DNA of 64,000 nucleotides from Pempheris klunzingeri. Taxonomy: Eukaryota; Chordata; Actinopteri; Acropomatiformes; Pempheridae. Positions 44,703 through 58,227 of the stretch are shown here, piece after piece. The stretch is taken from assembly GCF_042242105.1 (NCBI RefSeq), contig NC_092022.1:10846001-10910000 (forward strand), given 5' to 3'. The stretch's first letter is position 1. Every line of letters starts with the position of its first letter. A model generated the notes under the pieces. That model worked only from the letters and a program-made list of their open reading frames with translations. It was not told where the DNA came from and did no database searches. A program made the position numbers and the translations under genes.

Positions 44703-47700
44703 ATGTTATTATGTAATGCATCTGTCATCTCTCTGCATGAGGGGCTAAATGCTTTTTCAAAGCCTACAGTCAACCTGTCATGGATATAGAAATTATTAAA
44801 AACTTAAAAACTGTGGAAATTTAGTGGGTAGCTACAGAATCTGTCCGTCATTTAAACCCCCAAATACTCACAAACATCAACTGTCATTAAGTTAAAGGAG
44901 TAGTTTAGCAATTTGGAAAATATACTTATTTGCTTATTTTGAGCTAGAGGCAGGAGACACCTAGTGTAGAGCTGCTGGAAGGTGGATTTTGTTACCTTCA
45001 GACAAACTAACTGTTTCTCCCTGCTTCTTTATCCTAAGCTAGGCTGCTAAACTGCTGCCTGTAGCTTCGTATTTATGTTCAGACGTAAGAGTGGTGCCGA
45101 TCTCATCCAACTCTCAGTGAGAAAACAAACAGGTATGTTTCCCAAATGAATATTTTCCTTTAACAATATCTTCCCTCTAGAAATGTGTATAGTAATGTAG
45201 GCTATGATACAATATAATCATGTTAGTGTGTTTTCGGGTAGGTTGCTCTTAGATTATATTTTCTCCTTATGGTGGTTCCCCGGTAGCTGGAACATAACAG
45301 GGGATTCCCCAGTGTGTTTTTGTCTCTGTGGATCTGTGAGTGTGTGTTTGTATGTGTGCTAAAATGTGAAGAGGAGGCTCACTCCCTCAAAAGCTAAACC
45401 CAGCTCTCTGGAGAGAGCACGTCTACGTCATCCAATACCAGCTCCAAATAAGATTACTGTGCAGAAAATAGTGTATCTCCCACAGCATTTCACCCCATCC
45501 ATCTACACACGGAAAAACAGACATCAATGTGAGAACCACTGCCTCTGCTTCTCACAAAATATCAAGGTTAAATATATAATTCACACATAGCATCTTGACA
45601 TTTTTAATATTCAGCCAACACTGCCCACTCTGCTCACTCATGAGCAGGCGATTTAGGTGAAAACGTTTCAGCTGCAGCAGCCTACACACCAATCATAGAA
45701 TTACAGGCACAGCTATTTGTGGACAAATGTGTAAGAAAAATTTAACAGAGGAACCCACATCCTGTTCATGCAGGCGGCTGAGTTGGTTTTACTTCGTGTT
45801 GTGCTGCTCGGTGCTATTTTTGATATCACTTAAATTGGCCGGCATGAGCCCGGTATAGCCGATGCTAATAATGTAGAAAAGATTTATGATTAGTCTCAAT
45901 TTCGCCTTGTGGGTTGCGCACATATAGAAAGGATATGGATAATGAGAGAGTATTTAATGTCTTTTCCCCCAACATGAGTTCTTATTACTGCTGCATAACA
46001 ATAATTGGAAACACTTTGACAGCAGCATGTAGGCCTACAGTAACATGCCTCCCATGATCACAGCTTGCACATAAAATATTAATGCTCTATATTATATCAG
46101 CTGTTGATTGCAAATTTCCAATTTGTCAACAAAGGTGATAATTAGGAGAGTATAATATATGATGGTATATTCTCCATAAAGTGCTCATTACTGCAGGCTA
46201 TACAATTAGATCACTTCATATTCAGTGGAAGTGAGAGGAATAAAGCTAGACCTGAATAATTATGGCTTTCAAAACACGTCAGCACTATCCTTTGAAATCA
46301 GGACCGTGTTCTAGTTTGCCTCAACAGTATTGAACTCAGCACAGTATACAGTAAAAAGACAACACAGAGGAAACTGGTGGAGAATCGGTGAAAGGGAAAG
46401 AGAGAATAATTAGATAGAGGAGTAGGAGGGAGGCATCAGTTAGGGCTCTGTGCAGCGACTAGATAGATGACAGAGGAGATGAAAGGAAATGGAGGGAGAG
46501 GTGGAAAAAATGTGTGGGTTAATGACAAAATTCTGAATCTAATCTATTTAGGAGGTGTGGTCAATCCAGAATCAAAGGCCTAGATGTGGCCTCTTGTGCA
46601 TTTATCGCTTCTGAATGTGTCTTTTAAGCACGGCTGTTTGCAGGCCGCCTTCACTTCGATGTTCTTTTGAAATGATGGCTTGGAAATGTGGGTCCCGACG
46701 AGTAAAAGAAAAGTGGGTCAAAACTCTACGTGGAAGAGGATGTCGTACTGCAGCCTCAGCTTCTTTGATGTTGGCTCGGTAATTTTGGAGGCCGTTGTAA
46801 AAGGAAGAATTAATAATAACCCCTAATTCTGTAGCAGGATGCATCAGGAAGCTCTAGTACTCAGCGTGCTGAATACTAAAGACTGTGTATATTCTCACAT
46901 CCATCATTGTACAACACAATAAAATTGGGTTGGAACTGTGGACTGGTCTTGGTCTATCATGTGCAGCAGTTTGAATGCAAATAAACAGACTCGTATACTT
47001 TGGGGAATGATGCCTCATACACAAACATATTGCTGCTGATTAGATGGGTAGGAGGCATTTCATGTCTTTATTTATTCTGATTTGTCTTGCATATGTGTGC
47101 CTCAGTGTTTGCCTAATTGTCTGCAGACTGTGCCATGCATAATAAAATAAATGCCCCTCATTGCCGCGTTCTATTCATTCTAAAACTGCACTGATTGATT
47201 GTTTGTTAATGTAGTCTTGAAAGGAGTTGCCTAATTACATCCATTTGTTTATACATTCGGTGGCCCTTTAGCCTCCTAGAACTAAACGTTATCTACACTT
47301 AAATAAATGTTCAGGTACACTGATTATAGAAATTGGAGGGTTATTATTCCTTGGCATCTATGCATCAAAATCTTCAGCTGGATACTTCTTTCTCCTGTTC
47401 CATAGCACGTACAATCCCAGAAAAATACTTTCCACGACACCTCAGCATCATTTGTGTGTTTGTAGTGATGGCACGTGTGTTATTTAATTGCTCTTTACTG
47501 TATTTGTCACGCAGCTGTGCATCAGGAAGATATGTTGGCCTGTGTTCATAAAATAAAGCCCAACACCAACAACCTTTTGGGATTTGTCAGTGTACCCTTA
47601 AGGCCAACATCTGCTCCGCCTACAGAATAAATGAGGCGGGATACTTTTGCATCAGTGGATGTGTGCTATATTCACAGTGCGTGCCATCCTGCATGGCTTG

Positions 47701-50700
47701 CTGCAGCATTTTTCCCGTTCACCACCTCTCAATCATAAGAATCCACCGTCTAAAATGTGGCGCAGCAGATATGTAAAAGGGAGTTATGTGGGTCCTCTGA
47801 AGCTTTTGAAATATCCTGCACATGGTGCAAACACTGTGGGCAAGACAGCATCTTCTTACCTGTACCGCCTCCAGCAAAGACAAATCTCTATGAATAAGAC
47901 ACTGCCTTCACGCACAATGGCTGTGCGAGCAGTCAGCCTGTGTTGTAAAGCTGTTCCAGATACAACTAGAGAAAATAAAAAACAGCATGGTCAGATTGTC
48001 TGTAAGGCACACAAAATAATATCCAGAATTTTTCCTCAGTATGCTAGTCACAGTTTACATGTAGGCACTTCAGAAACCAATATCATCTTCAGCCTCTCCA
48101 TTAAAACTGGATTGCCTCAGGGAGAAAAATATTACTATCTGTGATACTTAAAAACATACAACCACTCAGAAAAACAGAGCGAGGAGAGGTTTGGGCAAAT
48201 TGTCTTACACAAAGACAAATTTCTTTCCTGTCAATTCTTTATAGCATGTTCACCCCTATTTGCACTCACTGGAAGAAAAACTGAAAATTGATTTTAAAAG
48301 GTCTTGCCTCTTGCCACCCTGAGTTCCTTTCAAAACATCTCAGGCCCGAGTGGGGGTGTGATAGTTTATTAATGAGATAAAGCCCTGCACTCTATGGCCA
48401 CTTGCCATTTCAATTTAAGAGCAATACTGTAAATGAAGCAAATTGTTGGCAGATCTGCGATCATAAAGCACCATTTGGAGAGTGGTGTATGTGTGTGTGT
48501 TTACACAAATGGAAGGGCTAACTATTGGAGCCAAGAGAGGAAATGATTATAGCAATGCGAAATGAATTATTCTAGCTTGTGTGTGGATGCTGGAAAGCAC
48601 CAGGCAATAAAAGGAGTTCTGCAACGTGAACGCTTCTGTCACTGGGCGAGGGGATAAAATCCCAGTGAGATACGAAGATGCATTATTAACATTCAGAAGA
48701 GAATGAGCACAGGCACAATTTTAGTCTGTCATTTGAATTGTCATGATTAAATAATCAAGGCAGTCATCAGTGTAGTGCACTGTGCCTTGCGTCTTTAAAC
48801 TGAAACCGATTGATTGATTTAATGTAAGCGGGTTTTGATGAGGTTATAAATCACAGCACAGTTTAATTGAGGAAAATGGCAGTGAATGAGTTTTAATGCA
48901 AGACACTACAATTTTGAAGATTAGGATGTAAACAATCATGTTCTTGGTCATCCCATCTTGACTCTCATTTCACTGATGTTGTGATTCAGTTTGAACTTAG
49001 TTGTCATCCATCCATCCAATCAGTTCTTCAATACATCATCACGTTTCAGGCTGACTCTTGATTGATATTGATTCTGACTGATTTGTTCACAGATTGGGGT
49101 GTTCTTATTATACAGTAGTTCTGTTTGATGTTACTTCTTTCTTAAATCAATCATCAACCATGAATATTTACTAATACTTTCTTCCGGACACCAGGATAGA
49201 TGGGTGTGCCAGTGCTCCACACCCAGAGGATACAGTATACGCACCGTATGTGCTGTTCTTTTTGTGTGCACTATTTTCATATGCAGATTGCTTCGTGGCT
49301 TTGCATAAGAAATTCATTCTGATTACTACTTGACCCAGTGACCCTCACGGGGCATGTGACAACCATGCAAAAGCTCTTGATTAAATGCTTTGTTTGGAGC
49401 CGAATGCATTCCTTGTGCACTGATGTATGCACGCTCCGTCATCCACCAACCTCCATATGGGAATTCATGTTTGTTTCTATGGCAACAGATATCACTGCGG
49501 GAATTAATGCATTCTAAAATTTTCAGTAGAGAGAACATTTGCAGCGTATAGTGATACCAACTTAAAATCACACAGATGCATGCATACACAGACTAAGCTC
49601 TCATTAATTGTGGTTAAGTTAAGCTGAATGTTTTAGTTTTCAGTGGAAAGAAGCAGGGGAGGCAAACACCAAGAAAAACAGATGAAACTGCTTTTGCAAA
49701 ACCACCCAGTGGGCACTTTTTCCCCTCATTTGCCCCCAAATCCTTTTAACCTGGGCATCTGGACCATGGCTGCAAACAACTTAAAAATTTCTACGCATGA
49801 ATAGTCCAAGTGTATTCACACAGCACTGGAGAAATTGAATAACACTTGAGAAAATAGATAAAGTGAAAAGGAGAGGTTATCCTCCAAGATCAGGACCTCC
49901 TATTGGCAGGTGTGTATGGGCCCATAATCCCAGATAGGATGTGGGTGTTGGAGTGACATGTTATTGGTGTGCTTTAATCATTCAAGACACATATGGGACT
50001 TGACAAGGCAAGAGAGAGAAAATTAAAATAAATAATTAAATATACACCTAAATTAACAAGACACACCTGAGTAAATTAGATACTTTTAGATTTTCTTATA
50101 TATATTGTGCATGCAACTAGGTGTGTGTGTGTAATAGGACATAGGGGAAGACAGAGAGTAAGAAAGGAGAGCAGCTCTGAGGGGGACTCTCTGGGCAGGC
50201 CCTGGAGACAAGGAGCCATCTTTGTGGAACTGGGACATGTCCAAAATTCATTCATTTATTTATCCATTTCTAATGTTTCATCCCTCCTTTTAACCATCTA
50301 CTTATTTGTTTTTCCCTTTTCCTCCTCTGTCCATCCTGCCTTTATTTCTCGATGTTGTAGGCTGCCACCAGACCCATAGGTGGATCAGGTCCTCTCTCGC
50401 CATGATGTCCTATACTAGTCCACGCCCCCCTCAGCCTGGGGCCCAGCCAGCGGTATCTTTCCATTCTGGGGAATCGTTGGTGGTGGAAGGGGTGAAAAGA
50501 TGAATAATATAATATAGAAAATAGCTAAATAATTATGCAAGCAAATCAGTGAATGGAAAAATAAATTAATGATTAAATGAGACAATAAATGAGTAAACAA
50601 ATGAACAAATAAAATGCATGAGTTGACGAGTGAGGATGTTCTGTATTATTCCATGTTGTATTATGTGTATAACATAAGTGTGCTGCTGTGCTTTCAATGT

Positions 50701-53367
50701 GGTGGAAACTCGCATGAGGAGTGTTGGCTTCTCGGATAAAATCAGAATATGTCAATAAATGTAAACCAATGTGGAAAGGAAGGAAAGTGTTTAATGTCTG
50801 AGGAGTTAGCCAAAATGATTTCCTCCGAGAGAAGAATTACGGTAGCATTTCCTTCAATCGACAGATGCTTTTCCGGTGGCTATTAAAGTCCTCATGCTTC
50901 ATTACACAGAGCTGGAGAGAGACTTTATCAGTCACCACAAAGATCTGCCGAAATGCATTAAGGACACACCTCGACTCGAAACCAATCACTGTCAGTGCTG
51001 GCAGCGGACAAACTGCTGACTGACTCAGTGTTCCTAAAGCTGAGGTGTTACAAGACTGTGAAACAGCCGGTGGCATCTTCCTCCTCTATTAGCATATTCA
51101 TGTGCAGGAATTGATTCTGTCTGACACAAATGCACAAGCTGAAGCTACAACCTGAGGCTTTGTGCCACCTTATATCATATGTTAAATTATTAAACAGGGA
51201 GAAACATTATATTCGCTAGCCACAGAAATGCTGAAATACCCCTTTAGAAAACACTGGCTATGACAACATCTGCTTGTCTCACTATTAATGTTGAGACCAT
51301 GGAAATGAATAAAACATGTATAAGCCTGGCAAGTTTGCTTCTTGAGAGAGTCTTGAGTAAATGCGAAATAAATTACTTCACCTATACAATACCACTTTGG
51401 GCAATAAATTATCAACTGCCAACTGAGTATTTTCATCAAGATAAATACCTATAATTAAGTTGACTCCCCAATTACAGACTAGCTTGGTCGCTGCCCATTA
51501 ATTATAGGTCTCTCTCTCTCTCCCTCTCTATGTGCTAATAGCCAAGAAACACATGTAATAATAAGCTTTTTTCATGAAGCAAAACAAAATTACAAAATAC
51601 TTTCCACAAATCAGGAACAAAATCAACAAACAAAACCTCATTAGTAGAAATACATTTTTAACCTCAGAGTCCGAGCCCAAAACTATAAATCTTTTAGTAT
51701 ATTTTAGCTTCAGTCTACAACTGGGAACTGTCAGAACAGCTTTGTCAGTGGATCTGAGATTACGTTTTTGTTCATAGTAACATAAATTAAGTAGCACAAG
51801 CCCTTTTCATTTCCTGTAATGCTGTTAGAATATTAAAACAAAAAAGTCACTTCTAAAATTAGTTGAAAACCAGTGTACGTTTGTAAGTCAGAGGCTTTGC
51901 TGCTCTCTGAACTAACTGCAGCTGTTAGAGTTTTTGTTTCTATAAGATCAGAACACAGAGGTAAAATGTGAGATAAAACATTATTTTCCTGTGGAGAGAT
52001 TTTCCTGTGGCAAATTATCTAGTATCTTCCAAAGATTTATGGCTGCTTTCATAATGAGAAGGTCACTGGTTCACTTGGGGGCCGAGTAGCATACAGAATG
52101 CAGTTTGCAGATGCACTGATGCTGCATCACAATGGCTGAAAAATACCAAACTATAAGTACGAATCATAATGTGGATCTATGATGTGGGCTGATAATCATT
52201 TACTAATGCTACATTTTGACACTGTACGGCCATCTGATAAATGTACTGTGTATGATAGTTACTGTAATGTTCCTTAATTCAAACCACGCATGTAATGTCA
52301 GTGAGAGAAGACCGTTTCATGAATACATTTCTGTTCACATCTCATTACAGTCATGGTTAGGGAAGGCAGATATGGGAACTGGACTGCATTCCGACAATCA
52401 ATGTGTACATGTGTAGTGAAATAAAGTGGTTATTCCATTTTTCCACTTCTTTACTTTCCCCTGATTCCGTCTTGCTGGAGCGACTTAGATTGTGCCTTCA
52501 GGAATGGGTTTCAGGGGATTGTGTGAACAGTGACACAGATTAATTTACATTTTAAGAAACGTTAATTTTCTCAATTGCAATGGGGGTGGAACATGGCGAG
52601 AAGAATGTCTTTATAATACAAGTACGGCTGTCTGAAGTGTTAAGATATGAGCAGATTAATAGCAGCATGTTAATATAAAGGTCGCTGTTAGAAGACTGGG
52701 GGATTATGTTAGTTCACATGATGACTTCCATATAATCTGAAAAGAACTGATTTTATAGATGCCCATCCATCTCACAGGAAGCACATGAGCCAGCACACAC
52801 CGTGTTACAGATTGCCTTCATACATTTTGTTACTATCAATCCTAAAATCGTCGTGGCACGGCACACTGAGCAGTGCCCTGTGAGGAGGAATGAGAACGTC
52901 TCAGCTGAGTTCATGTTCTGTGGTTTACTGACAAATGAGGACACGGATTAAAACAAATACACAAACACAGAAACACACATGCACACACGCACAAAACACA
53001 CATGCACACACAGATGTCATGATCCTTGGATCCGGATAATCCCAGTGTTGTTAAGGTATCTGCGCAGACTTTTTGATGTGGTCAAGTCCACACAATGTCT
53101 CAGTTTCAGCATTTTCCACTGACTTTTTTAACAAACACACATCAGAATCTCTGTTAGCTTGAAGTGAAGCGTGAGACCAGCAATACTTCAGTGCCACATT
53201 AATGTGCCTTTCCCTACCATATGCCATTATTACATGGCCTATTCAAAGATGTGTCAATCAAAAATTTGTGATTGTATTTAGTCTTAGAAGTGTTCTTATT
53301 ACTTCACTCTAAATGCACATGAATAAAACATACCACGGTCAAGGTCTTCTATCAATTTTCTTTAAAG
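44703..53367. other. gene-free stretch
   Basis: No coding exon or RNA gene is supported. The longest open frame (47647-48144, +, 165 codons) has no recognisable domain or splice context and looks like chance. Confidence 0.45.
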
Positions 53368-53534
53368 GATCTACTGAAGTGTCCGGGTCCTTACCCAAGG
53401 GCAGGACATCGGGATCATGCTTCTGCACATACTGATTACTTACAGGAACCCTTCATAAACAAACCCAGTGACATGAATAGTGATCGCAGGTTTAACCCCA
53501 TGTTTGGCCACTCACATCAGGCTATTTTCAACAG
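53368..53534 (+). other. possible isolated exon, identity unknown
   Basis: This 167-nt stretch is preceded by a pyrimidine-rich acceptor (tttctttaaag) and followed by a good donor (aacag|gtaaat). It is open throughout in one frame, with a protein-like translation (for example NSDRRFNPMFGHSHQAIFN near the end). The open frame runs only about 70 codons from stop to stop, so chance is not excluded. I recognise no family and see no partner exon. Confidence 0.2.
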
Positions 53535-56500
53535 GTAAATACCGTTCCTGCATGTCACTGTTTGACACTGACACTGTGTTGCATATTTTAGCATAATTTT
53601 ATAGCCCATTGTTTTGTATTAGAAAAAGCTTATTCGTGTTGTTCTGTGCTTTGTCAATTTATTTGTGTTCAGCCTTTATGAGCTGCGAATCCAGGCCTGT
53701 TAACCTGCATTGACCTATTCACATCAAGGGTAAACATGGATTTCTATTAGGTTGTTGCTTCGGTGTAGAAGAGGTAAATGATTAATTGGCCTCTTTCACA
53801 TGAATTCAAAATCAAGCACAGCCATGAATGGTGCAGTCTGTCAGAAATTATTTTCCTTTTCCTCTTCAAAGCTTTCCAGGGAATGTCTTAATTTATCTAG
53901 AAAAATCTAATGCTCCTCTATCCAACGCATGGGATTGACTTAGATGCCCAAAGGTCAAATTGAGTTAATTAGACACTCCACCACAGAGCGCTTAGGGGAA
54001 CATTTGATCTAAAATCAACAGCATTCGGCAGGTCCACTCTTGGTTGTACCACAGACAAAGAGATCGGAGAGAGCACGCTGATGCTCTCAAGTAAGCAACT
54101 CCATGGGACAAGCCTGCTAAATTATAAATGACCTGGACAACTGAAAGTGCAAGTTCTCTTAATGGAAAACTTTTTAAGCAACACTCTCAAGATGGGGAGA
54201 GATTGAGGAAGCCCTTTTAAAAAATGAAGCTCTGCATCTCAGTAGTGGGAGGTGGGTTTGGGATGAATATTTTATCCATCGCTCCCTCTTTCTCCACTAA
54301 CTCTCTTTCTTTATCATTCTCTGTTTCTGACAGGACAAGTTCTGCTCGAACAGAGTGTCTGCCTTTTGCTGAGGCGTTTCGCGGCCTTGGCCACAGCCTC
54401 AATCTCAGCCCCTCGCTCCCACCGAGACCAATCACAGGTCACGCCTGCCTTCAAGTCATGGCAGCCCTGCGCTGACAGCCAGCCAGTTGAATTTCAGATT
54501 TAGCACAGAGGACATTTCTCTTGCCATCCATCTTTTTATCACACTATTGCATTCCCCATCCTCTTTATTCTTTAACCTTGCCTCTTCTTTCTCTCTCTGC
54601 TCTCTTGCGTGCACCATATAACTTCTTTTCTCGCTTCACCTGTCCAGCTGTGTGATGTTTCTGCTTGAGATCTTCTTTTCACTGAACCATCTTCTTTGTT
54701 TTTTTTTTTGGCTTTCCATCTTTTAATTTCTGTACTGGTGCTACATACAGTACCCTGCCTACCACACCAGCCTCCCACAGACGCACATTTTTAAACTCTT
54801 GTAAGCCTGTGTTTTATAATTCACCCGCTGCTGTGACGCAGTGTAAGCATTACGCTCATGCTGACATGAGGGCGTTGTCAATTAGAACTGTAGGACTGAA
54901 ATGTAAAACTCCGGGGTGCTCTCAACAGGAGGCTAAGCACCATTTTAATCAGAATACAATCAAGGATGACACTTAGCTGAGCCATAAATGTGAAAACGAA
55001 TCCCAGACATGCCATCATAGAAATGCCAATTTAATGGTGATGGTGGAATTAACTCCCTACATCGTTTCTTTTTTTTGATGACTGCAATAGTTTTTCCATT
55101 CCAAATTGCGCCATTGTTTTGTGTGCTATAATGCTATGTGTGACTATCATTGTGTGTGTGTGTGTGTTTTAATTTCTTCCTTGCCAATATTTGCCCATCA
55201 TGTCATGTCACTTGCTAATAGAAGTTAGATAGGACATGCTAACGTTTTCAACCCTGACGTGCTGACAGGTGTAACGAGCAGCAGTATTCCTCAGAGAGCC
55301 TTTCCTGTCTCAGCTTCATCACTAACAGCTCTGAGAGTAACCCGGCTTGCTCTGAGAAGCGCTTGTCTCACTTACTGGGAGGAACCTTGTGTAATAAAAC
55401 TGCAGCTCTCTCTCTAGAGGGGGAGGAGATATCTCAGTGCTGATGGCATGTTATCACCTCATTCCGCAGCCCTTTTCACCTGTGCAAATTATCCGCTGGT
55501 GGATGAGGTGACCAGAAGTCGCAGAGAAGGTCTGAAAAGTTTCTGTACTGAAAAGCATAGTGTACCATAAACCTGCTGTAGGAGGAGCACACACACTCTC
55601 AGCAAAGTATGTGAAAGTGAGGAGCAGTTTAAGTGAAGTCAAATATACTTTTCTTTACTTATATAATAACAATCATCCTTACAAAATCCAACATATGCTG
55701 CACAGCAACAAACATGAAAAATCTATACACATAAAATGCATACATACAGCGAGTGCTCTTGATCACATGAATAATGAATGCCCACTCATGCTACTCTCAA
55801 AATAGTGTACTGTCAACATGGCGGCCTCGCATGACAGTAGGAGGATGCTGAGTATTGGATTGCATCTCTCATTGCTGCAATCAATAGCTGGCAGGTCAAC
55901 GTCTCTTCAGTCTCAGAATCTGACACGTCAGAATGAAAAGGATGCTCAAGGTTATAGAAAGACTGGACCTCTGGCTCAACTGTCAATTTGCAGAGGTGAA
56001 ATCACCCCAAACTGAACAACTCACAGACTTAAAGTTGGTGAAAAAGAACCGTAATAGTGAAGAAAGGAGAAAAAAAAGAAAAAACACAGTCAGTTTTGCA
56101 GACCTGTCTTTCAGCTATCTTACTGCTCCTCACAATGAGAAAATCTTGCCTTAAGGAAAATGTTAAAGCGAAGGCAGATTTCTGATAAAGTATGATTGCT
56201 GTCCTCCCCTGTGAGCTCGCCTGTCCATGACAATAATTGCGTAAGCACTCCTTAATGACTGAAGGAGTGGTGTGAGGGTTGGTGTGGGACTGTAGGAGTG
56301 CAATATCCTCTATTGCTGCTCAGTCTTCCCACATGCAACTCGATGAAATATCTTTGAGAACATGTGAGCAATCATTTTTTTCTGGAAGAGAGTATGGAGG
56401 TGAAGATCTAAGGGATTCGTACTCCACTCTTGACATGATCAGAAAAAGAATAACCCTTTCCTAAACAGCTTGTCTACTACTCATGTTTGCGCACATCTCT

Positions 56501-58184
56501 CGGCGTCTGTCTGCATGATAACTGGCTCAGAAAACTTCAAAAAACCCAGCGGCACAAATACAAGGTTAACAGCCCTTTAAAACTGCTGAGGTGCTGAGTT
56601 TTCCAGCAATATATTTTTTCCCCGTCTTTCCATTCCCCGTTACGTGGGATTATCTTTCCCTGCAAGATGAACAAGCACATCTCCCAGTATATGATACACT
56701 GACAGCTGCTGATGATTTGTAAAGAATATCACTCGCATGAGTTGTCACACTGGTGTAAGTCACTCATCCAAGTAAACATTTTAATAAAGACTCTCAGCTG
56801 TAATCCAATACTGACCAAGATAATGGTTTGCAGCATTGCAGCACACAGGGCTTGTTAGTTCTTATCACAAAAAAAAAGTTCCTTCTAGTAACTTAGTTTT
56901 AACAAGCCAGAGTTATTGCATTTAAAATGGGCTTCAGTTTACCTGTGTTGACTTGTGGTGCTACAATAAATTGAAACTTTCAAGGATTTTTTTCCTTATC
57001 AGGATATCAATGTCAAATTCGCAGGTTTTGCTAGCCTGAAGTTGATGTACCTGAAAGGAGAAGTGCATTAAAGTAAAAGTCAAATTATCTACAAACTTCT
57101 TGATCCTCAGCTCTGCAGGAAAGGTTTCGGCACAGATTTAGCCTTTTTACTGTCTGAGTTCTGGACATTCAGTCCCCGCAGTCTCAGGCTGAGAAGATAC
57201 TAAAAATATCTAGGGCAAATGTCTGAATCCTGTTTTAAGTTAATTCACTCCATCAGAGTTTGAGGCACACAGCACTTCATGCCAACTGGGCCTCATAAAA
57301 TGGTAATGAGAATGCTGCCGTCTGCTGACAATGAGATAGACGCAGCTAAAACAGCTAGCACTGGCAGCTTGAGATTGAGATTGGCTGCTTATTTCACTGT
57401 TTGAAAAATGCTGCTTATTGGAAAAGAGAATTGGCTTGGAGAAGTTTGACTTTGTCTCACTGGCTCAATGTCTACAATAGAAAAACTAGTCACTCAGAAC
57501 TAAGAAGCTTTCTTCTGCTGACACCGAGCGCCAAAGTCTGGGAAATGATAGAACTGAGCGCTCGACTTCTGCTGTCATCACTCCTGAGAATGTTTCATAT
57601 CTGACAGCAGCAAATTCAAAAGCAATAAATGAATTTATCATAACTTGTCTATTTGGGGATAGCGTTTGAAAAACTCAAGAGCAAGTGCTCCGTTGGCTCC
57701 AATGAAGTGAGCTCCACAGCGCGTTGGCTGCTATTTCTGTAATCTACAGTTGCTGCTCTCTGCTGCAATCCCCAGTGAATAGCAAACATCTTTTGTTAAC
57801 ACTTTGAGCCCTGTGTAAGACCTCAGCTCTCTGAGGCCTTCTGAAGGTATTAATATTTCACCCCCTGTACATAAGATGAAACTTAAAAGACCATCAAACT
57901 GACAGAGTGTTTACCTAAAGGGTCAGCTGACACAACAGATGGAGAAAGATGAATGTAGATCCAAATCTGTTCGATCTCACTGAACGAGGCTATGCAAATC
58001 TGCTGCCCTCCTTCTGCAGCAACATCCACAGAATTAAATGCTTCCTATTGTGTAAACTAGGATTAGGACGCTTCTGCACCTAAGGAGAATGTAATGTAAA
58101 GCAAGAGCAGCATTTCATTTCTAACCAGTGATGGCCTCCATTATGTGTTGAATAAATAAAGGGTTTACAATCAATATTTTTTAA

Positions 58185-58227
58185 AACAGGCAACAACACA
58201 TGATGTATTCATGTGTTGTTGCCTGTT
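58185..58227. repeat. perfect 19-bp inverted repeat (hairpin/cruciform)
   Basis: The arm 58185-58203 is exactly complementary to 58209-58227 around a 5-nt loop (TGTAT). The unit GTTGTTGCCTG in the right arm is repeated once more directly after it, which suggests an origin by local duplication. Confidence 0.85.

Noticed and set aside
47647..48144. 165-codon plus-strand open frame
   Set aside because: No recognisable domain, no splice or promoter context, and composition like the surrounding non-coding DNA.
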